The notes under the pieces were generated by a model, which saw nothing but the letters and a program-made list of their open reading frames with translations, was not told where the DNA came from and did no database searches. A stretch of DNA of 64,000 bases from CADEDH01 sp039201605 (lineage in GTDB: Bacteria; Actinomycetota; Acidimicrobiia; Acidimicrobiales; SZUA-35): contig JBCCRO010000020.1 of assembly GCA_039201605.1 (NCBI GenBank), positions 29,856 through 93,855 of the forward strand, in the 5' to 3' direction. Both the position numbers and the translations under genes were made by a program. This document shows positions 17,455 to 25,667 of this stretch, piece after piece; position 1 is the first letter of the stretch, and each line of letters starts with the position of its first letter.

Positions 17455-17461
17455 GAGCTCG

Positions 17462-18046
17462 ATGCGGGTCATCGGAGGCAGCGCACGGGGCCGGAAGCTG
17501 AAGGCCCCTCCCGGTGGTGGGACGCGCCCGATCACCGACCGGGCCAAGGAGGCCGTCTTCAACATGCTCGGCAGCCTCGGCGCCCTGGAGCCGGGTGATG
17601 CCGTGCTCGACCTCTACGCCGGGAGCGGGTCGTTCGGCATCGAGAGCCTCAGCCGGGGGGCGGGCTCGGCCACCTTCGTCGAGCAGGACCGGGCGGCCGC
17701 CACCGTCCTCAAGGCCAACCTGTCCCACCTCGGCTTCGACGATCGGGCCGAGGTGCTCGTGGCCCCGGTCGAGCGGGCGGTGCGCAACCTCGGCGGACCC
17801 GGACCCGGACCCGGACCCGGACCCGGACCCGGAGCGCCGGGGCCCCGGCCGGCCGTGGCGTTCTGCGATCCGCCGTACGCCCTCGATCCGTGGGCCGAGC
17901 TGATCCCGCTCCTGCCCGCCGCCGTCCTCGTCGGCCACGCCGAGACCGAGATCGATCTCCCCGCCGGGTGGGAGGCGCTTCGGCGCAAGACCTACGGTCG
18001 CTCGCACATCGTGATCGCCGAACGGGTGGAGATCGTCCCGGACTGA
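17462..18046 (+). CDS. rsmD: 16S rRNA (guanine(966)-N2)-methyltransferase RsmD
   Basis: 194 residues. The enzyme methylates G966 of 16S rRNA in the assembled small subunit. The N-terminus MRVIGGSARGRKLKAPPG and TRPITDRAKEAVFNML are family signatures; VLDLYAGSGSFGIESLSRGA binds S-adenosylmethionine and FCDPPYAL is the catalytic (D/N)PPY motif. An insertion of six GGACCC hexamers (17795-17830) encodes a Pro-Gly run just before the catalytic motif, absent from typical RsmD. TACGGT lies 7 nt before the ATG at 17462. It is followed by coaD, as in most actinobacteria. Confidence 0.93.
   Translation: MRVIGGSARGRKLKAPPGGGTRPITDRAKEAVFNMLGSLGALEPGDAVLDLYAGSGSFGIESLSRGAGSATFVEQDRAAATVLKANLSHLGFDDRAEVLVAPVERAVRNLGGPGPGPGPGPGPGAPGPRPAVAFCDPPYALDPWAELIPLLPAAVLVGHAETEIDLPAGWEALRRKTYGRSHIVIAERVEIVPD
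17795..17830 (+). repeat. GGACCC hexanucleotide microsatellite inside rsmD
   Basis: Six perfect in-frame copies of GGACCC encode a Gly-Pro run. Copy-number change would lengthen or shorten the loop by two residues without breaking the frame. Confidence 0.95.
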
Positions 18047-18123
18047 ACCGGTCATGTGCCACTGGCCGGGCCCCGACCGCTACCGTTGAGAGGCAACGTT
18101 GCCGGGTACCTAAGGTGCGAACA

Positions 18124-18606
18124 ATGGGCGTGGCGCTCTATCCGGGATCGTTCGATCCCGTGCACAACGGACACATCGCCGTCATCGAGATGGCCGCCGC
18201 GGTGTTCGACGAGGTCGTGGTCGGCGTCGGCCACAACCCGGCCAAGCCGTCCGGGTTCTTCACCGGGCCCGAGCGGATGGCCCTGATCGAGGCCGAGGTG
18301 GCCTCGCTCGCCAACGTCCGGGTGACCGGTTTCAGCGGCCTGGTGACCGTGGCCGCCGACGAGCTGGGGGCCACCTGCCTGGTGAAGGGCTTGCGGAGCT
18401 CCACCGATCTCGACGCCGAGATGCTCCAGGCCAACATGAACGCCACCACCGGTGGCGGACTGCCGACGGTGTTCCTCCCCGGCCTGGGGGAACACGCACT
18501 GGTGTCGTCCCGTTACGTACGGGAGATTGCATCGGCCGGCGGCGATGTGTCGAGTGTGGTCCCCGCCTCGGTGATGGATGCTCTGGCCGAGCGAGGTGCG
18601 CAATGA
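18124..18606 (+). CDS. coaD: Phosphopantetheine adenylyltransferase
   Basis: 160 residues. Catalyses the fourth step of coenzyme A synthesis, forming dephospho-CoA from 4'-phosphopantetheine and ATP. The nucleotidyltransferase motif GSFDPVHNGH (HxGH form) and the C-terminal SSRYVREIA are intact, as are GVGHNPAK and VKGLRSSTDLDAE. TAAGGT lies 7 nt before the ATG, with TTGAG about 20 nt further up, so a leaderless promoter is likely. The stop overlaps the next gene by ATGA. Confidence 0.96.
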   Translation: MGVALYPGSFDPVHNGHIAVIEMAAAVFDEVVVGVGHNPAKPSGFFTGPERMALIEAEVASLANVRVTGFSGLVTVAADELGATCLVKGLRSSTDLDAEMLQANMNATTGGGLPTVFLPGLGEHALVSSRYVREIASAGGDVSSVVPASVMDALAERGAQ

Positions 18607-19238
18607 GCGAACGCGAAGACGATCTGTTCGACGACGACATCGATGAGCACGACGAGGAGCTCTTCGACGACGACGGCGACTTCGACCTGCCGAACCCCTA
18701 CGCCGTCCCCGAGGTCGACGCCCTGCTCGACGAGGCGATCGAGCTGCTGGCCGAGGCCCGCCCGCTGCCGATGTCGACCACGGTCAAGGTCAACCGCGAC
18801 GATCTGCTCCACCTGCTCGAGCAGGCCCAGGACCAGCTGCCGGAGGAGATCCGGGCCGCCCGGTGGCTGCTCAAGGAGCGCGAGCACTTCATCTCCAAGG
18901 CCCGGGCCGAGCATCAGGCCCTGATCGACGAGGGGCGGGCCCAGGTCAGCCGAATGGTCGAGCGTCATAAGGTGGTCAAGGAGGCCGAGGCCCGGGCCCG
19001 GCAGATCCTCGACGAGGCCAAGGCCGAGGCCCACACGATGAAGCGTCAGGTCGAGGAGTACTGCGACCGCAAACTCGCCCGCTTCGAGGCTGTCCTGGTG
19101 CGCACCACCGAGACGGTGCAGCGGGGCCGCGAGAAGCTCGTCGGCATGTCCGACGTCGCCACCGGCAACGCCGGGGAGTGGGGCGAGGACGAGGAGCTGA
19201 TCGACCTCAGCGAGAACGGCGACCACGTCATCTCATGA
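18603..19238 (+). CDS. DivIVA-like coiled-coil protein (SepIVA type)
   Basis: 211 residues. An acidic N-terminus (DDLFDDDIDEHDEEL), then a segment VDALLDEAIELLAEARPLPMS, then a long charged coiled coil (about 75-185; ARQILDEAKAEAHTMKRQVEEYCDRKLARFEAVL). Both the sequence pattern and the position directly before DUF177 match SepIVA of mycobacteria, a cytoplasmic septation factor. The call rests on context and composition, because coiled coils are poorly diagnostic. It overlaps coaD before and DUF177 after by 4 nt each. Confidence 0.78.
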   Translation: MSEREDDLFDDDIDEHDEELFDDDGDFDLPNPYAVPEVDALLDEAIELLAEARPLPMSTTVKVNRDDLLHLLEQAQDQLPEEIRAARWLLKEREHFISKARAEHQALIDEGRAQVSRMVERHKVVKEAEARARQILDEAKAEAHTMKRQVEEYCDRKLARFEAVLVRTTETVQRGREKLVGMSDVATGNAGEWGEDEELIDLSENGDHVIS

Positions 19239-19780
19239 GCGGCAACCCTCGGCGGGGCCGCAATCCCTCCTCCTGCATCGTCAACGTCGTCGACCTCCGC
19301 CGCCGGCTCGGCCAGCGGCGCGACATCGAGATCGACCTGCTGTTCGACGAGCAGGTCGTGGTCGGGAGCCGCACCCTGCAGGAGTCCGTCGTCGGCACCA
19401 TCACCGTCGAGTCGATCGAGCGGGGCGTGTCCGCCCTGGGCGAGGTGAGCTTCGCCTGGGCCGGGGAGTGCCGTCGCTGCCTCGAGCCGGTCGGTGGTCG
19501 GATCGATGTGCTCATCGACGAGATCTTCCAGATCGACGCCCCCGACGACGCCGACATCATCGACTTCGACGGCGAGCAGATCGACCTCGGCCCGGTGATC
19601 GGCGACGCCATCGCCCTGTCGTTGCCGCTGGCACCGTTGTGCGGCGAGGACTGCGCCGGGCCCGACCCGGATCGCTACCCGGCCAAGACCGCCGACCAGC
19701 ACGAGGCCGACGCCGCCGCCGAGCAGGCGTCGGAGGGCGACCCGAGATGGGCGGCCCTGAAAGACCTCGACTTCAACTGA
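19235..19780 (+). CDS. DUF177 (YceD) protein
   Basis: 181 residues. DUF177 proteins precede rpmF in most bacteria and affect 23S rRNA accumulation in several species. Visible family features are VGTITVESIERGVSALGEVSFAWAGECRRCLEPV and the cysteine pairs CRRC and LCGEDC, with PDRYP after them. The ATG overlaps the SepIVA-like stop. rpmF does not follow directly: an unrelated minus-strand gene has been inserted between the two. Confidence 0.9.
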   Translation: MSGNPRRGRNPSSCIVNVVDLRRRLGQRRDIEIDLLFDEQVVVGSRTLQESVVGTITVESIERGVSALGEVSFAWAGECRRCLEPVGGRIDVLIDEIFQIDAPDDADIIDFDGEQIDLGPVIGDAIALSLPLAPLCGEDCAGPDPDRYPAKTADQHEADAAAEQASEGDPRWAALKDLDFN

Positions 19781-19809
19781 ACCCGTCGATCGACGCCGGG
19801 TGCCACGCT

Positions 19810-19834
19810 GCGCCGGCGGTCGCCGCCGAGGCGC
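19810..19834. terminator. Bidirectional stem-loop between convergent genes
   Basis: CGGCGG (19814-19819) pairs with CCGCCG (19823-19828) around a 3-nt loop, and flanking GCGCC/GGCGC extends the stem. It lies between DUF177 and the convergent minus-strand gene. Confidence 0.6.
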
Positions 19835-20400
19835 TAATTGAGGCGCCCGTAGTCGCAGACCTGCCAGCCGTCGCCGACCCGGACCACATCGAGGGTCATG
19901 TTGCGGGGTTCCCCGCTGAGGTCGACCGTGCCGGTGACCAGCACCAGGTCGCCGATGCCGGCCGACACCGCCGACAGGTTGTAGTCGCTGATCTCGGTGC
20001 TCCGGGCCATGTCGGCCGAGAACTCCTCGAAGCCGACCTCGGCCTGCTTGGCCGGGCACAGCGAGGCGTAGGCGTCCTCGAGCTCGCCCTCGTCGAGGAG
20101 GGCGACGAACTCGTTGGCGGTGCCGACCGGGGCTCGGGCCAGGGACACGCCGATCGCCGTGCAGCCGGCGAAGAGGGCGAGGATCGCCACCAACCCCAGG
20201 AGGACCCACGGCCAGATCCGCCGCCGCCTCCTGGTCGGCGATGCAGGGCGTTCGACCGGCGGCATCGGCCGTGGTGGCACCGGCCCCGACGGCGGCGGGG
20301 CCTCCCCGGGCGCAGACGGCCCGGAGGGGGCGGCGGGCGCGGCGGATGCCGAGGACGGCGGCTCGGGTGATCCCCACTCGCGTGGTTCGGCGTCGGTCAC
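19834..20400 (-). CDS. Membrane-anchored protein, DUF4878-like domain
   Basis: 188 residues. Residues 1-60 are Pro/Ser/Ala-rich, then an Arg cluster (RRRRRIW) and one membrane helix (PWVLLGLVAILALFAGCTAIG), then a small extracytoplasmic domain (ANEFVALLDEGELEDAYASLCPAKQAEVGFEEF ... TGTVDLSG ... VRVGDGWQVCDYGRLN). The last part follows the NTF2-like DUF4878 pattern of actinobacterial lipoproteins. The GTG at 20400 follows GGAGGAG by 6 nt; upstream in-frame ATG codons lack one. It interrupts the DUF177-rpmF pair. Confidence 0.72.
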   Translation of the reverse strand: MTDAEPREWGSPEPPSSASAAPAAPSGPSAPGEAPPPSGPVPPRPMPPVERPASPTRRRRRIWPWVLLGLVAILALFAGCTAIGVSLARAPVGTANEFVALLDEGELEDAYASLCPAKQAEVGFEEFSADMARSTEISDYNLSAVSAGIGDLVLVTGTVDLSGEPRNMTLDVVRVGDGWQVCDYGRLN

Positions 20401-20680
20401 GGTCGTCTCCTCCGGGTCGCCCGACGGCGGGGTGCGGCGTGGCGACCTCGTGGTGCCTGTCGACGTTAGTCGCTTCGTCCACACCGCGTTGCCGGCCGCC
20501 CAGCGGGCTCGACGATCGGTGTCGGCCGGGCGACCGTGCCGCCGCCCGAGCGGGCGGGATCGGTGGCCGAGCGCTCCAGCGGTGGTGGCCGGGCGTCGAG
20601 CCGGTAGCCTTTTGTCTTCGTGCCCGACCGTCGTCGGGGCGGTCCCGCGACCGGGGCCCGTGTCACTTCAGGATCTCATC

Positions 20681-20863
20681 ATGGCTGTCCCCAAGAAGAA
20701 GAAGTCGAAGTCGAAGACCCGCAGCCGTCGGGCCTCGGCGTGGACGGTCCCCTTGCCGCCCCGGAGTATCTGCCCCAAGTGCGGCTCCGCGCAGCTGCCC
20801 CATCGGGTGTGCCCCACCTGTGGTTGGTACAACGGCCGTCAAGTGTTCGACGTCGACGCCTGA
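20681..20863 (+). CDS. rpmF: 50S ribosomal protein L32
   Basis: 60 residues. The N-terminus MAVPKKKKSKSKTRSRRA and the zinc-binding CPKCGSAQLPHRVCPTCGWYNGRQ (four cysteines, C+ form) are diagnostic of bL32. Because the protein keeps all zinc ligands, its expression may be linked to zinc status elsewhere; no Zur site is evident here. AGGA precedes the ATG by 9 nt, and a -10 box TAGCCT (20605-20610) would give a leader of about 65 nt. plsX follows after 26 bp. Confidence 0.97.
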   Translation: MAVPKKKKSKSKTRSRRASAWTVPLPPRSICPKCGSAQLPHRVCPTCGWYNGRQVFDVDA

Positions 20864-20889
20864 TCCGACCGTTCGCGGCGCAGTAAACG

Positions 20890-21903
20890 ATGAGCGAGCG
20901 TCTACCGGTGGCCGTCGACGCCATGGGCTCCGACGGCGGCCCCGCCGTCATCGTCGAAGGCGCCCGCCGGGCAGCGGAGAAGGACGGCCTACCGGTCGTA
21001 CTGGTCGGCGATCCCGACCGATTGGGTGACACCGGGTCGGTCCCGGTCATCCCCGCCTCCCAGGTGATCGAGATGGGGGACGAGCCGGCCGCCAGCGTCC
21101 GCTCGATGAAGGACGCGTCCGTGGTTCGGGCGGCCGAAGCGGTGCGCGACGGCGCCGCATCGTCGATGATCAGCGCCGGCAACACCGGCGCCGCCATGGC
21201 CGCCTCCCTGCTGCGGATGGGTCGGATCAGGGGATTCTCCCGGCCGGCCATCGCCGTGCCCTACCCGGTGCCTGGCTCCACCCCCACCACCGTTCTCGAC
21301 TGCGGAGCCAACGCCGACACCCAGCCCGAGTGGCTGGTGCAGTTCGGGATGATGGGCGCCGTCTACTGCCGCACCCGGTTCGACATCGCCGAGCCCCGGG
21401 TCGGGATCCTCACCATCGGCGAAGAGGCGGGCAAAGGGAACTCCCTGGTCAAAGAGGCCTGCACCCTCATGGAGGAGGCCGACTGGGCCTCGCTGTGCGG
21501 GGCCCGTTACGTGGGCAACGTCGAGGGGCGGGACCTGATGATCGGCTCCGCCGACGTCATCGTCACCGACGGCTTCACCGGCAACGTCGTGCTCAAGTCG
21601 ATGGAGGGCGGCTACGCCGTGTTCGAGCAGACCGTGCGCGACGCGCTCGCCGCCACCCCCGAGGCCATCGCCGACCCGTCGGTCGTCGAGGGCCTGGTCC
21701 AGCGGATCCTCAACCCGGTGTTCGAGGGATTCGACCCCGGTCGCACCGGCGCCGCCCAGCTGCTCGGCGTGCGCGGCGTCAGCCTCATCTCGCACGGTTC
21801 GTCGACCGTCGACGCCATCGCAAGCGCCATCGGCACCGCCGATTCCCTTGTGGATATCGACATCGTGGGGCGCCTTCGACAAACGGTGACACCCAGCTCC
21901 TGA
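20890..21903 (+). CDS. plsX: Phosphate acyltransferase PlsX
   Basis: 337 residues. Converts acyl-ACP and phosphate to acyl-phosphate for phosphatidic acid synthesis at the membrane. Family marks are VAVDAMGSDGGP at the N-terminus, MISAGNTGA, VLDCGANADTQPEWLVQFGMMG, LTIGEEAGKGN and VVTDGFTGNVVLKSMEG. Length is normal. It follows rpmF closely and precedes acpP, the standard arrangement for phospholipid and fatty acid genes. Confidence 0.96.
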   Translation: MSERLPVAVDAMGSDGGPAVIVEGARRAAEKDGLPVVLVGDPDRLGDTGSVPVIPASQVIEMGDEPAASVRSMKDASVVRAAEAVRDGAASSMISAGNTGAAMAASLLRMGRIRGFSRPAIAVPYPVPGSTPTTVLDCGANADTQPEWLVQFGMMGAVYCRTRFDIAEPRVGILTIGEEAGKGNSLVKEACTLMEEADWASLCGARYVGNVEGRDLMIGSADVIVTDGFTGNVVLKSMEGGYAVFEQTVRDALAATPEAIADPSVVEGLVQRILNPVFEGFDPGRTGAAQLLGVRGVSLISHGSSTVDAIASAIGTADSLVDIDIVGRLRQTVTPSS

Positions 21904-22055
21904 CAGGGGTTACAGCCTCTCAGAAGTTGTCCACAACCCCCTACTTTCGGATTCAACTGGGGTAGGCTTCTGGGCCCCGACCCGGGCTCAACCGGGCGTT
22001 GGTGGGCGAACGCGGCCCTGGTGAACGACCAGGGGCGTACGAGAGAGGACGGCGA

Positions 22056-22349
22056 ATGCCTGCAGAGACGCACATGGAGCAATCACCAATGGAACGAGAC
22101 GACGTGGTGACGCTCATTCGCGATCGACTTGCCGACATCCTCGAAATGGAGCCGGATCAGATCAACGAGGGCGACTCGTTCGCCGACGATCTCGACGCCG
22201 ACTCCCTGGCCCTGATCGAGCTGGTGGAGGCCCTGGAGGAGGAGCTCTCCGACCGCACGGTGGGGTTCCGCATCGAGGACGAGGATCTGCAGGACCTGAA
22301 GACGGTCCGTGACGCCGTCGACTACGTGCACGGCAAGGTTGGGGCGTAA
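22056..22349 (+). CDS. acpP: Acyl carrier protein
   Basis: 97 residues from the ATG at 22056 (preceded by GAGAGGA); a start at 22089, preceded by GGAG, would give 86. The phosphopantetheine site is DLDADSLALIELVEALEEE with the modified serine in DSL. Helix I (VVTLIRDRLADILEMEPDQI) and the acidic surface are typical of type II fatty acid synthase carriers. A -10 box TAGGCT (21963-21968) gives a leader near 90 nt. It sits between plsX and rnc, as in most actinobacteria. Confidence 0.94.
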   Translation: MPAETHMEQSPMERDDVVTLIRDRLADILEMEPDQINEGDSFADDLDADSLALIELVEALEEELSDRTVGFRIEDEDLQDLKTVRDAVDYVHGKVGA

Positions 22350-22355
22350 ACGCTG

Positions 22356-23087
22356 ATTGAGCAGGGGGAGCTGGAGGCTTTTTGCCGGCGATTGGGTCAT
22401 CGGTTCGATGATCCCGATTTGCTGACCCTCGCCCTGACCCACCGAAGTTTCTGTGCCGAGAACCCATCGAATCAGCCCAATGAACGCCTGGAATTCCTCG
22501 GTGATTCGGTGCTCGGGCTGGTGGTGACCGACCACATCTACAAGACCTACCACGAGCTGCCCGAGGGTCAATTGGCCAAGCTGCGGGCCTCGGTGGTCAA
22601 CACCGCCACCCTGGCCGACCTCGGCCGGGAGCTCGACGTCGGCTCGCTCCTGCGGTTGGGCAAGGGCGAAGACCAGTCGGGCGGCCGGGACAAGGAATCG
22701 ATCCTGGCCGACGCGGTGGAGGCGGTCTTCGGCGCCGTCTACGTCGACGGGGGCTGGATCCGGGCCCAGACCGTGATCCTCAGCCACACCAGCGCCGCCA
22801 TCGTCGAGGCGGCCGAACAGCCCGGCCGGACCGACTACAAAACCCAACTCCAGGAACTGACCGCACGCCTCTCGCTGGGCACGCCGGTCTATCAGATCGA
22901 CGGATCGGGCCCCGACCACGACAAGCGGTTCACCGCCGTCACCATCATCGACGGCAAACCGCGGGGCCATGGTGCCGGCACCTCGAAGAAGCGGGCCGAG
23001 CAGGTGGCCGCCCGCTCCGCCTACGCCGCAGTGCTGTCATCGACCAAGGACGCAACGGAAGACGAGGGCCTCGATGGAGAAGCTTGA
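22356..23087 (+). CDS. rnc: Ribonuclease III, probable non-AUG start
   Basis: Cleaves double-stranded RNA in rRNA and mRNA processing. The signature NERLEFLGDSVLGLVV, the metal ligand region KESILADAVEAVFGAVYVDGG and the C-terminal double-stranded RNA-binding domain (DYKTQLQELTARLSLGTPVY to SKKRAEQVAARSAY) are intact. The first canonical start is TTG 22392, which would remove most of the first helix. The frame stays open back to the acpP stop and reads (I)EQGELEAFCRRLGHRFDDP, matching the usual N-terminus, so an ATT at 22356 or CTG at 22353 may be the true start. It overlaps the Fpg-like gene by 14 nt. Confidence 0.9.
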   Translation: MEQGELEAFCRRLGHRFDDPDLLTLALTHRSFCAENPSNQPNERLEFLGDSVLGLVVTDHIYKTYHELPEGQLAKLRASVVNTATLADLGRELDVGSLLRLGKGEDQSGGRDKESILADAVEAVFGAVYVDGGWIRAQTVILSHTSAAIVEAAEQPGRTDYKTQLQELTARLSLGTPVYQIDGSGPDHDKRFTAVTIIDGKPRGHGAGTSKKRAEQVAARSAYAAVLSSTKDATEDEGLDGEA

Positions 23088-23913
23088 GCTACCCGAGATC
23101 GAGACCCTGCGTCGCGATCTGGAACGGGAAGTGGTCGGCAAGAAGGTGAAAGCGGTCGAGGTGCTTGCGCTGAAATCGATGCCGCGCCACAAGACCAAAA
23201 AGGCCTTCGAGACCCCGCTCGTCGGGGCCAAGGTGAACTCCGTGGTGCGCCGCGGGCTGGATCTGGTCCTCGCCCTCGACAACGAGCAGACGCTGATCAT
23301 GGATCTCGGCGAGGCCGGTCGCCTCACCCGGGTCACCTCGAAGACGGCCCGGGACGACGACACCGTCGCCGTCATCACCTTCACCCAGGGCGGTGACCTC
23401 CGCCTGCACGACATCGACGGTGGCAGCGCGTTCAACGTGATCGCCGACGACGACCTCGACGAGTACTGGGCCGAGCAGCCGCCCCTCGGGCTCGATCTCC
23501 ACGAGCAGCCGGTGTCGTGGGTGGAGTTCGGGCAGTTGATCATGAGTCGCAAGACCCCGCTCAAGCTCCTGCTCACCGACTCCGAGGTGTTCGTCGGCAT
23601 CGGCGCCATCTACTCCAACGAGATCCTGTTCGACGCCGGCCTCCGCCACGACCGGATGTGCAACGAGCTGTCGACCCAGGAGATCCGCCGCCTCTACCGC
23701 TCGGTGGTCGGCATCATCCACGACGCCATCAAGTACGGGGGCACCTCGCTGGAGACCCGCCCCTTCGCCGACCTGAACGGCAAGGTGGGGGAGTTCACCG
23801 AGCACCTCGCCGTGTACGGCCGGGCCGGCGAGCTGAGCCCCCGGTCCCGGGTGCCGATCCAGAAGACCAGCTTCAAGCACCAGGTCGTCTACTTCTGCAA
23901 CACACAGGTGTAG
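23074..23913 (+). CDS. Fpg/Nei-family protein lacking catalytic residues
   Basis: 279 residues. Fold and order follow formamidopyrimidine-DNA glycosylase (MutM), and the position after rnc is that of mutM. The H2TH helices are recognisable (LSTQEIRRLYRSVVGIIHDAI, then YGGTS). Against MutM, however, the N-terminal MPELPE reads MEKLELPE, so the proline nucleophile is Leu; the RRxKYL lysine is Leu (RRGLDLVL); the DPRRFG wedge is DIDGGSA; GIGN is GIGA; and the zinc finger keeps one of four cysteines (SPRS ... FCNTQV). I infer a non-catalytic DNA-binding relative, or a strongly altered enzyme. Confidence 0.85.
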   Translation: MEKLELPEIETLRRDLEREVVGKKVKAVEVLALKSMPRHKTKKAFETPLVGAKVNSVVRRGLDLVLALDNEQTLIMDLGEAGRLTRVTSKTARDDDTVAVITFTQGGDLRLHDIDGGSAFNVIADDDLDEYWAEQPPLGLDLHEQPVSWVEFGQLIMSRKTPLKLLLTDSEVFVGIGAIYSNEILFDAGLRHDRMCNELSTQEIRRLYRSVVGIIHDAIKYGGTSLETRPFADLNGKVGEFTEHLAVYGRAGELSPRSRVPIQKTSFKHQVVYFCNTQV

Positions 23914-23939
23914 GGCGAAGCTCAGGTGGAAGGCGAAGC

Positions 23940-25397
23940 TCAGTCGGCGGCGACCTGGGCCCAGTCGGCGGTGCGGGTGGCGTGGAGGCGCCGGGCGGTG
24001 ACCAGGGCGCCGATCGACACCACCGCCATCGCCGCCACCGCCAGGGCGTAGCCGTCGGCCAGGGCATCGACCACGCCGGGCTCGGCCGCCTCCGACTCGC
24101 CGCCGAGCAGCCGTCGGACCGACTCGACCTCGCCCACCCGGACCCGGACGACCAACAGCAACACCCCGCCCGCCACCGCCGCCCCGTAGGTGAACCCGAG
24201 CGAGCGGACGAACTGGTGGGCTGACGAGATCCGCCCCATCTCCTCCGGCCGGGCCCGGCTCTGGAGCAGGTTCAACGTGGCCGTCGTCGACAACCCGATA
24301 CCCCCACCGGCGCCGATGAAGGCCACGAGCAACACCGCCAGCGGGGCCGCCACCGCAGCCGCCCCGGCCGCCGTCCCCACCGAGATCACCAGTAGCCGGG
24401 TGCCCCACAGCACGACCCGGGCCGGGTGGTGACGCTGTTGGAGACGGCTGCTGACCCAGGCCGCAACCGACCAGCCGACCGACAGGAAGAACACGCTGAA
24501 CGCCGCCGTCGCCGCCGAGCCGTCGCGGGCGGCCCGCACGTAGACCGGAAGGAAGGCGGCGGCGCCGGTGCCCCCGGCGACCACGAGCGTCGCCGGGAGA
24601 TGAAGGTTGCGCCACTGCGCCGCCGTCAGGTGGTCGAGTCGGACCACCGGGTCGGTGTGGCCTCGGGCGTGGCGGCGGTACAGCACCACGGCGACCACGG
24701 CCGGTGCGAACCAGGCCAGGCTCCACGCCGACGAGGCCGTGGCGGCGAACAGCAGGGCGATGGTGACCACCGCGATCAGGGCCAGGCCCCGGAGGTCGAA
24801 GTCGGTCCGGTCGGCCTCGGCCGGTCGGCCCGGCAGGTGGCGCCAGCCGACCACCACCGCCCCCAGCCCGATGGGCACGGCCACGGCGAAGACGGCCCGC
24901 CAGCCGGCCACGCTGACCAGCACGGCGGCCAGGCCCGGTCCGCCGACCCCCATCACGCCCCACAGGGCCGAGTTGATGGCGTAGACCTTGGGCCGGAGGA
25001 GCGGGTCGTAGGCCAGGCCGATGGTGGCGAAGGCCGAGGCCAGCACCCCACCGGCGGCCAGGCCCTGGGCCACCCGGCCCGCCACCAGCACCGCCATCGA
25101 GGGGGCCAGGGCGCAGGCGATCGAGGCCACCACGAAGGCCAGCACCGACAGCCGGAACACCGGTCGTACGCCGAACCCGTCGACCACCGGGCCGACGGCG
25201 AGCACGGCGATGGCGGCGGCCAGCAGCTCGACGGTGATGAGCCACGGGAGCAGCTCGACCCGGCCGAGATCGTCGCCGATCTCGGGCAGGGCGGCGCTGA
25301 CCGAGAGGTTGGCGTAGGACATCAACGCCACGGCGGCCAGCAGCGAGATCGTGATCGACCGGTGGTCCCGATCGAGTGGGGTGGCGATGGTTGTCAC
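23940..25397 (-). CDS. MFS transporter, 14-helix drug-efflux type
   Basis: 485 residues with about 14 predicted membrane helices. MFS marks are ALPEIGDDLG, VGPVVDGFGVRPVF (motif A region), AGRVAQGLAAGG and the motif C-like INSALWGVMGVGGPGLAAVLVSVAGWR, which together suggest a DHA2-type drug:proton antiporter. The substrate is unknown. The GTG at 25397 has TAGCGT 10 nt upstream on the minus strand. It is convergent with the Fpg-like gene, where an 18-bp sequence around GGCGAAGCTCAG is duplicated (23914 and 23932). It interrupts the usual Fpg-smc order. Confidence 0.85.
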   Translation of the reverse strand: MTTIATPLDRDHRSITISLLAAVALMSYANLSVSAALPEIGDDLGRVELLPWLITVELLAAAIAVLAVGPVVDGFGVRPVFRLSVLAFVVASIACALAPSMAVLVAGRVAQGLAAGGVLASAFATIGLAYDPLLRPKVYAINSALWGVMGVGGPGLAAVLVSVAGWRAVFAVAVPIGLGAVVVGWRHLPGRPAEADRTDFDLRGLALIAVVTIALLFAATASSAWSLAWFAPAVVAVVLYRRHARGHTDPVVRLDHLTAAQWRNLHLPATLVVAGGTGAAAFLPVYVRAARDGSAATAAFSVFFLSVGWSVAAWVSSRLQQRHHPARVVLWGTRLLVISVGTAAGAAAVAAPLAVLLVAFIGAGGGIGLSTTATLNLLQSRARPEEMGRISSAHQFVRSLGFTYGAAVAGGVLLLVVRVRVGEVESVRRLLGGESEAAEPGVVDALADGYALAVAAMAVVSIGALVTARRLHATRTADWAQVAAD

Positions 25398-25667
25398 GAG
25401 AGGGCCGACGCTACCGGACGGCGGCGACGGCGGCCCGGGTCGAGCGACGCATGACCTTCCCCCGGAGACCGGGGTCGACCCAGCTGCGCACCGGGCCCGG
25501 TCGCCGGGGTCGGGGCGGGTGACGTCGGGGAACGGCGCCCGTCCGGCGAATGCCCTGGTCAGCGACGATCGTCGGGTCCCGCCCGGTCGGCGCCGAGCCG
25601 GAGCGGGGCTCGGCCGTGGGCGGAGAAGCCGCGTTCTCCGTCGTGCGAGGGGGTAGCCTCGATCCGA

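Noticed and set aside
21926..21937. Replication origin at the DnaA-box-like site
   Set aside because: One box only, no AT-rich region, and dnaA, dnaN and gyrase genes are absent.
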